The notes under the pieces are model-generated. The model worked only from the letters and a program-made list of their open reading frames with translations. It did not search any database and had not been told where the DNA came from. Shown here piece by piece: positions 1 to 4,903 of a DNA stretch of 7,723 nt. The DNA comes from Candidatus Tayloriibacteriota bacterium (GTDB lineage Bacteria > Patescibacteriota > Minisyncoccia > Phycocordibacterales > PALSA-1337). Position numbers and translations under genes: made by a program. How positions within the stretch are numbered: the stretch's first letter is position 1; each line of letters begins with the position of its first letter. The stretch lies in assembly GCA_003170325.1 (NCBI GenBank), contig PMZP01000035.1, positions 2,570 through 10,292 on the forward strand. Reading direction: 5' to 3'.

Positions 1-198
1 ACCCGTATAGGTGACATAGATGTCGCGAGTCTTCTTCAGCGCCGAAATATCGGTCTTCTTGGCGTTAGAGATCTCCACGTTGACATCCGCTACTGTATTT
101 TTCGTAAAAGAGACGGTCTTTTTGCCCATTAGAACAGACGCCGCTTCGCTGGCGACCCTGCCTAACTTTTTTCCTTGTGCGTCGATGGTGTATTTCAT
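1..198 (-). CDS. rplM: 50S ribosomal protein L13, N-terminal part (3' end outside window)
   Basis: This is the first 66 codons of ribosomal protein L13, which binds 23S rRNA early in assembly of the large subunit. The reading frame starts at the ATG at 198 and stays open to the window edge, so roughly the last half of the usual ~140-residue protein is missing here. The N-terminal pattern Y-T-I-D-A-x-G-K-x-L-G-R-x-A-S is the L13 signature start, and the later segment with NVEISNAKK and the IYVTYTG stretch matches the family. It lies 33 bases downstream of rplQ in the same direction, the usual rplQ-rplM order; rpsI would be expected next, beyond the window. The gap (199-231) is AT-rich and shows no Shine-Dalgarno motif. 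Identification is by recognition of the family pattern and is firm. Confidence 0.95.
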   Translation of the reverse strand, partial: MKYTIDAQGKKLGRVASEAASVLMGKKTVSFTKNTVADVNVEISNAKKTDISALKKTRDIYVTYTG

Positions 199-231
199 GT
201 AATCTTAAAACTTAAAAATCAAATACCAAAC

Positions 232-582
232 CTACACAAACTCAATCAAACTCATTGGGCTGCCGTCTAGTTCCCTATTCGGCAATCTGATGATGCGGGT
301 ATAGCCTCCTTTGCGATCTATATATTTCGGCGCAACGGTCTCGAATAGCTTTTTTGTCTCGGTCGCGCTATGCAATCGTGAAATGATCAAGCGGCGGGAA
401 GCGATATTGACTGTCTTTGCTTTGGTCACAAGCTTCTCCACATACGGGCGGAGCTCCTTGGCCTTGGCGGTAGTCGTGCGGATGCGTGAATCGCGGATCA
501 GGTTGCACGCCAAAGAGCGGAGGAGAGCGTGTCTCTGTGTCTTCTCTCTGCCGAATTTTCTGACGTTTGAATGGTGACGCAT
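232..582 (-). CDS. rplQ: 50S ribosomal protein L17
   Basis: This 116-residue protein is L17, a large-subunit protein near the peptide exit tunnel. The N-terminus M-R-H-H-x-x-V-R-K-F-G-R-x-x-x-x-R-x-A-L-L-R-S-L is diagnostic, followed by the R-I-x-T-T-x-A-K-A-K-E-L-R-P-x-V-E-K-L-x-T-K-A core and the G-G-Y-T-R-I-x-R-L segment near residues 92-102. The length is close to the bacterial norm for the core domain, with no long C-terminal tail. The ATG lies one base after the rpoA stop codon (TAA-T-ATG), so translation is probably coupled to rpoA, as in the alpha operon of many bacteria. There is no clear Shine-Dalgarno sequence; upstream is the last stretch of rpoA. Nothing looks broken. Confidence 0.98.
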   Translation of the reverse strand: MRHHSNVRKFGREKTQRHALLRSLACNLIRDSRIRTTTAKAKELRPYVEKLVTKAKTVNIASRRLIISRLHSATETKKLFETVAPKYIDRKGGYTRIIRLPNRELDGSPMSLIEFV

Positions 583-583
583 A

Positions 584-1570
584 TTACTGCTTTAATGTGA
601 TCCCGTGCTGTGCCAGCAATTTCTTTATCTCTTGCATTCCCTTCGCGCCAAGCCCGTCCACATCCATGATGTCAGATTCTTTCTTGCGGGCCAAACCTCC
701 CAAAGTACGGATATTGCCGCTAGTCAAAGCCTTGGCAGTGCGCGAAGACAGTCCGAGCGAATCGATGCGCGTCTTCATGAGCTCGGTGTCCATTTCGCTC
801 TTGGACAGTTTACCGACGGTGGCCGTCTCGTCCCCTTCCGTCTTTGCTTCTTTGCTTGCATCCTTTTCCTCTACTTCCTCTTCCTTGAATCCGACGATGG
901 CCTTGAGCTGGCTCACCATGAGGATGATGGATTTTTCCAAGGCTTCCCGGGGCGTAATGGTACCATCAGTCTCGATCGAGAAGCGCAACCGGTTGAAATC
1001 AGTACGATCGCCGACACGCATGTTTTCTACTTCATAGTTAGCCTTGCGGATCGGAGTAAATGCGGCATCCATCGTGATCGCGCCTATCTCGACGCGCTCT
1101 TTTGAAAGAACCTCTTTGGAAACATATCCAAGTCCTTTTTCGGCGGTCAACTCGATATCCAATTCCGAGCTTTTCTCCGTCAAGGTGGCGATGTGCAGAT
1201 CCGGATTCAAGATCTCCGCTTGACCGGGCACTTCGATGTCTTTGGCCGTGACCTCTCTGGCTCCTTTGATATTGAGGGTGAGCAGTTGCGGCTCTTCTGT
1301 ATCGAGACGTATGCGTAATTTCTTCAGGGCCAGAAGGATGATGATGACATCTTCCTTGACTCCGTCGATGGCCGAGAACTCATGCTCGACGCCTCTCATC
1401 TTGACTTTGGTGACGGCGGCACCTGGCAAGGACGAGAGAATGATCCGACGCAAGGAATTGCCGAGGGTGTGCCCGTAACCCGGGTACAGCCCGTCGATCT
1501 CATATGTCCCGCTGTTACCTTCCTCGCGGATGACCTTTGGCTTTGATGGTAAAACGACGTCGTATATCAT
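584..1570 (-). CDS. rpoA: DNA-directed RNA polymerase alpha subunit
   Basis: This 328-residue protein is the RNA polymerase alpha subunit, whose dimer scaffolds assembly of beta and beta' and whose C-terminal domain contacts UP elements and activators. Residues ~1-229 form the N-terminal domain, with the dimerisation/assembly motif GYGHTLGNSLRR at 31-42 and V-E-H-E-F-S-A-I-D-G-V-x-E-D at 61-74. Residues ~229-262 are an acidic, Glu/Lys-rich linker. Residues ~263-328 are the C-terminal helix-hairpin-helix domain with L-G-L-S-S-R-T-A-K-A-L and G-L-G-A-K-G. By alignment to E. coli, R277 corresponds to R265 and K310 to K298, but the N268 position is Lys280 and the S299 position is Gly311. The ATG at 1570 gives the standard N-terminus. 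It sits 53 bases after rpsD, a gap with promoter-like sequences, and one base before rplQ. Confidence 0.98.
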   Translation of the reverse strand: MIYDVVLPSKPKVIREEGNSGTYEIDGLYPGYGHTLGNSLRRIILSSLPGAAVTKVKMRGVEHEFSAIDGVKEDVIIILLALKKLRIRLDTEEPQLLTLNIKGAREVTAKDIEVPGQAEILNPDLHIATLTEKSSELDIELTAEKGLGYVSKEVLSKERVEIGAITMDAAFTPIRKANYEVENMRVGDRTDFNRLRFSIETDGTITPREALEKSIILMVSQLKAIVGFKEEEVEEKDASKEAKTEGDETATVGKLSKSEMDTELMKTRIDSLGLSSRTAKALTSGNIRTLGGLARKKESDIMDVDGLGAKGMQEIKKLLAQHGITLKQ

Positions 1571-1576
1571 GGTATT

Positions 1577-1582
1577 ATTATA
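1577..1582 (-). promoter_or_regulatory. -10 box six bases before the rpoA ATG (possible leaderless start)
   Basis: A perfect TATAAT on the minus strand is followed by six bases (AATACC) and then the rpoA ATG, which would place +1 on the A of the start codon. No good -35 box stands 16 to 18 bases upstream. The region is AT-rich, so chance is possible, but the same spacing occurs before the gene at 6039. Confidence 0.35.
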
Positions 1583-1598
1583 TTAAAATAGACAGCTA

Positions 1599-1626
1599 AT
1601 TATACACTAAATCTGTTTCTTGTCTA
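1599..1626 (-). promoter_or_regulatory. Candidate internal promoter for rpoA-rplQ-rplM
   Basis: Minus-strand TAGACA (1626-1621, 5 of 6 to TTGACA) is separated by 16 bases from a perfect TATAAT (1604-1599). The -35 box overlaps the rpsD stop codon TAG. Predicted +1 is near 1592, giving a leader of about 22 bases before rpoA. It would let alpha, L17 and L13 be made in addition to read-through from the infA promoter. The prediction rests on consensus match only. Confidence 0.5.
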
Positions 1627-2235
1627 GCGCGTGTAGAATTCCAGCACTTGGCGGACATCGAACAAGAGCTCCGACATATCGGCCACCACCGGATCAGATG
1701 CGATCTTGATCTCCCTCTTGCCGGCATCGACGGTCATCCAGGCCGGCCATTTGAAATTCGCAAGCTCCTCGTCGATCTTGGAAAAGATAACCTTGTTCTT
1801 GCTGCCTTCGCGGATGGTCATCAAGTCTCCTACTGAGACCTGGTATGACGGAATAGTGACGATGACGTCGTTCACTTTGATGTGTCCATGCGAGACCATC
1901 TGCCTGGCAGCTGATCGCGTCGGTGCGAAGCCTGCTCTGACCATGACATTGTCCAGACGCCCTTCCAGAAGTTTCATCAGGTTCTTGGCGTTGTCTCCGG
2001 TAGTCTGCAGGGCTTTCTTGACGTAATTGGTGAATTGCTTTCCGCCGACGCCATAGCTGAAGCGAGCCTTCTGCTTCTCCAGCATCTGCTTGCCATATTC
2101 GCTCTTCATGCCGCGACGTCCACCCATAGTCTTAGTCTTGCGCTGCGAGCGCATGGCGAATTTCTGCGTCTGCGTCTTCCGGAAGACGGGGGCGCCGAGA
2201 TAACGAGCTTTTTTATAACGTGGTCCTATTTTCAT
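1624..2235 (-). CDS. rpsD: 30S ribosomal protein S4 (zinc-free type)
   Basis: This 203-residue protein is S4, a primary 16S rRNA binder that nucleates 5'-domain assembly of the small subunit. The N-terminal region (1-88) includes M-K-I-G-P-R-Y-K-K-A-R and the E-K-Q-K-A-R-F-S-Y-G-V segment. The S4 RNA-binding domain spans about 89-150, with L-L-E-G-R-L-D-N-V-M-V-R-A-G-F-A and S-A-A-R-Q-M-V-S-H-G-H-I-x-V-N. The protein contains no cysteine at all, so it lacks the CxxC zinc site present in the N-terminus of some S4 proteins. The length matches the family. The start at 2235 follows 32 AT-rich bases after rpsK with no Shine-Dalgarno motif; the bases before ATG (TAATAATTACC) resemble those before rpoA. 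In E. coli S4 autoregulates the alpha operon; I see no structure here that shows this. Confidence 0.98.
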   Translation of the reverse strand: MKIGPRYKKARYLGAPVFRKTQTQKFAMRSQRKTKTMGGRRGMKSEYGKQMLEKQKARFSYGVGGKQFTNYVKKALQTTGDNAKNLMKLLEGRLDNVMVRAGFAPTRSAARQMVSHGHIKVNDVIVTIPSYQVSVGDLMTIREGSKNKVIFSKIDEELANFKWPAWMTVDAGKREIKIASDPVVADMSELLFDVRQVLEFYTR

Positions 2236-2267
2236 GGTAATTATTAAATATTAACAAGGATTGAGAA

Positions 2268-2699
2268 TTACACTCTGCGCGGCTTCTTAGGTTGAGGACC
2301 GTTGAAAGGCACCGGCGTGGCGTCCTTTATAGAAGTGATGAGCACCCCCTTGCTGATGAATCCACGGATGGCAGATTCGCGGCCAGAACCGACACCCTTG
2401 ACGACGACGTCGATCTCCTTCAATCCGATGTTCTGTGCCCGAAGAGCCAACGTCTCTCCGACTTTGGCCGCCGCGAACGGAGTCCCCTTCTTGGCTCCGC
2501 GGAATCCGGCACCGCCGCTAGAGCCCCACATAAGGGCATTGCCAGCTTTATCCGTCAACATCAGTTTGGTGTTGTTGTAAGTAGACTGCACATGCAAAAT
2601 GCCGCTATCGACGCGTTTCTTGCTGGAAACCTGCGCGCCCTTCGATTGAGCGTCGCCTGCTTCCGTTCCCCCAGTTGTGACTATGCGTTTCTTTCCCAT
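2268..2699 (-). CDS. rpsK: 30S ribosomal protein S11
   Basis: This 143-residue protein is S11, which lines the platform of the small subunit and helps shape the mRNA exit site. The core is typical: S-G-I-L-H-V-Q-S-T-Y-N-N-T at 32-44, W-G-S-S-G-G-A-G-F-R-G at 58-68, G-T-P-F-A-A at 72-77, V-V-V-K-G-V-G-S-G-R-E-S-A-I-R-G at 98-113, and the C-terminal D-A-T-P-V-P-F-N-G with a basic P-K-K-P-R-R-V tail. The first ~25 residues form a Gly/Lys-rich extension about 14 residues longer than in E. coli S11. I chose the ATG at 2699, one base after the rpsM stop (TAA-T-ATG). An in-frame ATG at 2750 lies inside rpsM and would add a non-S11-like leader. Coupling to rpsM is likely. Confidence 0.97.
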   Translation of the reverse strand: MGKKRIVTTGGTEAGDAQSKGAQVSSKKRVDSGILHVQSTYNNTKLMLTDKAGNALMWGSSGGAGFRGAKKGTPFAAAKVGETLALRAQNIGLKEIDVVVKGVGSGRESAIRGFISKGVLITSIKDATPVPFNGPQPKKPRRV

Positions 2700-2700
2700 A

Positions 2701-3081
2701 TTATTTCTTATCTTCTTTACGTTTACCTGAACCCATGGTCTTCCTGACATTTCCCCTGATCGTCCGTGAATTGGTCTTGGTCCGCTGTCCCCTAGCCGGT
2801 AGATGTCTAGCGTGGCGGGAACCGCGATACGTTTTGATGTCTTTCAATCTCTTGATGTTCCCCGCAACTTCGCGCTTCAGATCCCCCTCGATCTTGTAGC
2901 TCTCGACCAGTTTACGCAAAGAATTCTCTTGCTCGACTGAAAGATCCTTTGGTTTCGAGCCGGCGTCTATGCCGGTCTTCGATAAGACAAGCTTCGCGCG
3001 GGAGCGTCCGATACCGTAAATAGCCGTCAAGGCTATTTCCATTCTTTTATTCTCCGGTAATGTTATTCCTAGGATTCTCAT
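2701..3081 (-). CDS. rpsM: 30S ribosomal protein S13
   Basis: This 126-residue protein is S13, in the head of the small subunit, contacting the P-site tRNA and bridging to L5 of the large subunit. It begins M-R-I-L-G-I-T-L-P-E-N-K-R and continues with A-L-T-A-I-Y-G-I-G-R-S-R-A (helix-turn motif, ~17-29), the E-G-D-L-K-R-E-V segment at ~65-72, N-I-K-R-L-K-D-I, and the strongly conserved R-G-x-R-H-x-R-x-L-P-x-R-G-Q-R-T-K-T-N-x-R-T block at ~86-107. A lysine-rich tail follows. It starts 13 bases after rpmJ and ends one base before the rpsK start. No frameshift or missing block is visible. No clear Shine-Dalgarno sequence precedes the ATG. Confidence 0.98.
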   Translation of the reverse strand: MRILGITLPENKRMEIALTAIYGIGRSRAKLVLSKTGIDAGSKPKDLSVEQENSLRKLVESYKIEGDLKREVAGNIKRLKDIKTYRGSRHARHLPARGQRTKTNSRTIRGNVRKTMGSGKRKEDKK

Positions 3082-3094
3082 GATGATTCAAATT

Positions 3095-3211
3095 TTATCC
3101 CTGCCTTTGCTTATGCCTCGGGTTAGCTTTGCAAGTGACATAAACATAACCGCCACGCCTGACGACATTGCATTTCGGACAGATTTTTTTTACTGAAGCT
3201 TTGACTTTCAT
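3095..3211 (-). CDS. rpmJ: 50S ribosomal protein L36 (zinc-ribbon type)
   Basis: This short gene encodes 38 residues, the exact usual length of L36, a late-assembling large-subunit protein. The sequence runs [14 protein letters not shown] and ends N-P-R-H-K-Q-R-Q-G. The zinc ligands are all present: Cys11, Cys14, Cys27 and His33, so this is the zinc-binding (C+) form. The ATG overlaps the infA stop codon in the sequence ATGA (a 4-base overlap), which points to translational coupling with infA. rpsM follows 13 bases later. infA-rpmJ-rpsM is the standard bacterial order. The gene is too short for many ORF callers but is unambiguous. Confidence 0.98.
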   Translation of the reverse strand: MKVKASVKKICPKCNVVRRGGYVYVTCKANPRHKQRQG

Positions 3212-3429
3212 AGTCGTCTGGTAACACGAGCTCGTCCGCCGTAAGGATCTAGCTCTAATTCTACCCGATCACCGATAAGCACACGGATACGGTTCATCCT
3301 CATTTTTCCGGCTAAGTAGGCCAATATCACTTCCTTGCTTTCGGAAAGCTCCACTCGAAATAGCGTGTCAGGCAAGGCTTCAACGACCGTGCCAGTCGCG
3401 AAATTCTTTGATTTAGGCGCTATATCCAT
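3208..3429 (-). CDS. infA: Translation initiation factor IF-1
   Basis: This 73-residue protein is IF-1, an OB-fold factor that occupies the ribosomal A site during 30S initiation and aids IF-2 and IF-3. Family features are clear: [16 protein letters not shown] at ~13-28, [25 protein letters not shown] at ~39-63, then a short R-A-R-V-T-R-R-L tail. Length is within one residue of E. coli IF-1. The N-terminus ([10 protein letters not shown]) is slightly divergent. It is the first gene of the ribosomal cluster after a 79-base gap containing a promoter candidate, and it overlaps rpmJ by four bases. secY, adk and map, which often precede infA, are absent here; a membrane-protein gene stands there instead. 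Confidence 0.97.
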   Translation of the reverse strand: MDIAPKSKNFATGTVVEALPDTLFRVELSESKEVILAYLAGKMRMNRIRVLIGDRVELELDPYGGRARVTRRL

Positions 3430-3459
3430 TTACACTGATTAATTTCTAGGTACTTCGAG

Positions 3460-3489
3460 ATACTAGCAGATACAGGGCATATCAGTCAA
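3460..3489 (-). promoter_or_regulatory. Candidate promoter of the infA ribosomal cluster
   Basis: Minus-strand TTGACT (3489-3484, 5 of 6 to consensus) and TAGTAT (3465-3460, 4 of 6) are separated by 18 bases. Predicted +1 is near 3453, giving a leader of about 24 bases before the infA ATG at 3429. It lies in the only sizeable gap before the cluster (3430-3508), which fits a transcription unit beginning at infA. The direct repeat AGATAC at 3458-3463 and 3468-3473 (plus strand) overlaps the -10 and spacer. Confidence 0.5.
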
Positions 3490-3496
3490 TACTACA

Positions 3497-3514
3497 CAAT
3501 AAGGCTCATTATTG
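3497..3514 (-). other. Small inverted repeat over the stop codon of the baseplate-J-like gene
   Basis: CAATAA and TTATTG arms of six bases (3497-3502 and 3509-3514) flank a six-base loop and span the stop codon at 3509-3511. A second, mutually exclusive pairing (AAGGC 3501-3505 with GCCTT 3515-3519) overlaps it. No T-run follows in the direction of transcription, so this is a weak candidate terminator at best. Confidence 0.15.
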
Positions 3515-4867
3515 GCCTTGCACCGTAATGGATATACGCTTGGAATTGTTGGGGATCTTGGCCCAAGGCGGTACCAGTTCGCCGGTGCTCGACTCTATTA
3601 CAGAGCTGTATGATTTGAAAACGCTTTGAGTGCCAGCCAAGGATATACCTTCCAATTTTTTGGTGATGTCTTCGACCGGAACCGTGCCGACCATCTTCAA
3701 GTTGCCTTGGATACGAAGTACCAGCGCGGTCTTTTTAGCAGGCGAGAAGTCCTTGAGATTGGTGAAAGTGATCTCTAATGTCTCCAGACCAGGCGAAGTA
3801 TAGGCAAAATCACCGAATGCCGTGGCGGATTGGCCACCGGAAAACTTGGCCAAGAGATCGTTCTTCTTGAAAATGATCCCGTAGACTGTACCATCTAGCG
3901 AGATAGTCGCGGAATTTTGTGCCGTACCACCGACGACCGGCGTCGCGAAAGAGGAAGTATAGCCATTGGTGTACATAATATATCCTTCGGGTATCGCGTT
4001 CTTGACTTCCGATAGCAACGAAACGACCAAGGAAGCCTTCAGTTTGGCTGTGGTCGAAGCCACTAGCGCCGGATCGATCATTTTTTTCATTCCAACGAAG
4101 CCACCGGTTACATCAGTGAGAAGCGTAGCATAGACACTGTCGTATCTCGGACCTCCTTGGTAAGCAACGATCTTCAGATTTCCGCTGGCGTCGGATCTTG
4201 CCATGTTATACGTCTGGCCCGGCTGGTCAGCCGCTATAGACGCCCCGACCTTGCCCGGTACTATCGTCCCGGAAGAATCAGCGTAACCGGGGATGATGAC
4301 CGAACCAGTCAAACGGTAGATGAGCGCTCCGTCAAGGCTCAAGCGCGTGCCGGCAACGAGACGCACCGGCTTATTGCTATAAGAATTGAAGAGCGTTACT
4401 TTACCGGCCGCTTTGCTCGTGATATTCGGGCCATTTGTAGCCGATATCGTGCTCGAGGCGACTCCTTTGACAGTGATGACTTCGTATGAGAGCGTGCTAG
4501 TCGCTGTGGGTGCCTGCGCCACAAAAGTCCCATTGACCGATAGAGGTATGGATCTAGGAATGATCGTGAAAGATGCCTTGGAATAATACGACGAAGCGAT
4601 AAAACCGATTATGCCGACCACCACGATAGTGCTAAGCGCGATGAGCAGCCATTTTAGCCGATTTCGCGGGCGTTTCTGACGAGGCGCGAAAGTTGTCGCC
4701 GGCATACGTCTAGCCACGCCTGGCGCAAGAGGTTTGTGATGGATCGGTATTTCGCGTACAGGTTCGACGATGTCCTTTGTCCGAGACATTTTTCTTTCGC
4801 GCGGAACCGGAACATCACGCATACCGCGACGATCTCCGGGAACTATGTCTTGTACTCTTCGAGGCAT
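3509..4867 (-). CDS. Single-pass membrane protein with baseplate-J-like segment
   Basis: This 452-residue protein has no established function. Residues 1-71 are basic and proline-rich (many Arg/Lys, for example A-P-R-Q-K-R-P-R-N-R just before the membrane). Residues ~72-93 form one hydrophobic segment (L-K-W-L-L-I-A-L-S-T-I-V-V-V-G-I-I-G-F-I). By the positive-inside rule the N-terminus is cytoplasmic and residues 94-452 are external. Residues ~150-245 (A-A-G-K-V-T-L-F-N-S-Y-S, T-R-L-S-L-D-G, V-P-G-K-V-G-A-S-I-A-A-D-Q-P-G-Q-T-Y-N) resemble the segment often annotated as baseplate J/gp47-like in Patescibacteria. The C-terminus (V-P-P-W-A-K-I-P-N-N-S-K-R-I-S-I-T-V) also fits proteins of that kind. 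It follows the actin-like gene by 26 bases and is likely co-transcribed. A role in cell-envelope or pilus-type assembly is inference; it need not relate to phage tails. Confidence 0.75.
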   Translation of the reverse strand: MPRRVQDIVPGDRRGMRDVPVPRERKMSRTKDIVEPVREIPIHHKPLAPGVARRMPATTFAPRQKRPRNRLKWLLIALSTIVVVGIIGFIASSYYSKASFTIIPRSIPLSVNGTFVAQAPTATSTLSYEVITVKGVASSTISATNGPNITSKAAGKVTLFNSYSNKPVRLVAGTRLSLDGALIYRLTGSVIIPGYADSSGTIVPGKVGASIAADQPGQTYNMARSDASGNLKIVAYQGGPRYDSVYATLLTDVTGGFVGMKKMIDPALVASTTAKLKASLVVSLLSEVKNAIPEGYIMYTNGYTSSFATPVVGGTAQNSATISLDGTVYGIIFKKNDLLAKFSGGQSATAFGDFAYTSPGLETLEITFTNLKDFSPAKKTALVLRIQGNLKMVGTVPVEDITKKLEGISLAGTQSVFKSYSSVIESSTGELVPPWAKIPNNSKRISITVQGQ

Positions 4868-4892
4868 ATGAAATCAGTTAAACGTTCGCGCC

Positions 4893-4903
4893 ATTATATC
4901 ATA
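4893..4903 (-). promoter_or_regulatory. Candidate extended -10 promoter for the baseplate-J-like gene
   Basis: The minus strand reads TATGATATAAT, a perfect TGN-TATAAT extended -10, lying across the last codons and stop of the upstream gene. Predicted +1 is near 4886, with a leader of about 19 bases. The identical 11-mer precedes the upstream gene (6046-6056). There is no -35 match, and the bases here also encode Ser-Met-Ile-stop, so coincidence is possible. Confidence 0.35.

Noticed and set aside
567..1105. Long plus-strand open frames (156 and 166 codons) antisense to rpoA
   Set aside because: They lie wholly opposite a clear rpoA with intact domains, have low-complexity or cysteine/serine-rich translations without family features, and are typical shadow frames.
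2236..2267. Promoter in the rpsK-rpsD gap
   Set aside because: TTTAAT and TAATAT occur in this AT-rich 32-base gap, but with no partner -35 box and weak matches; not listed as a feature.
2292..2747. 151-codon plus-strand frame antisense to rpsK and rpsM
   Set aside because: It is fully opposite conserved S11 and the end of S13, with no recognisable protein pattern.
2700..2750. Upstream ATG at 2750 as the rpsK start
   Set aside because: It would overlap rpsM by about 50 bases and add 17 residues unlike S11. The ATG at 2699 gives the expected start and a stop-start junction.
4157..4489. 110-codon plus-strand frame antisense to the baseplate-J-like gene
   Set aside because: The Arg-rich translation is what a reverse-strand reading of this composition gives; the minus-strand gene explains the region with a membrane segment and family-like motifs.
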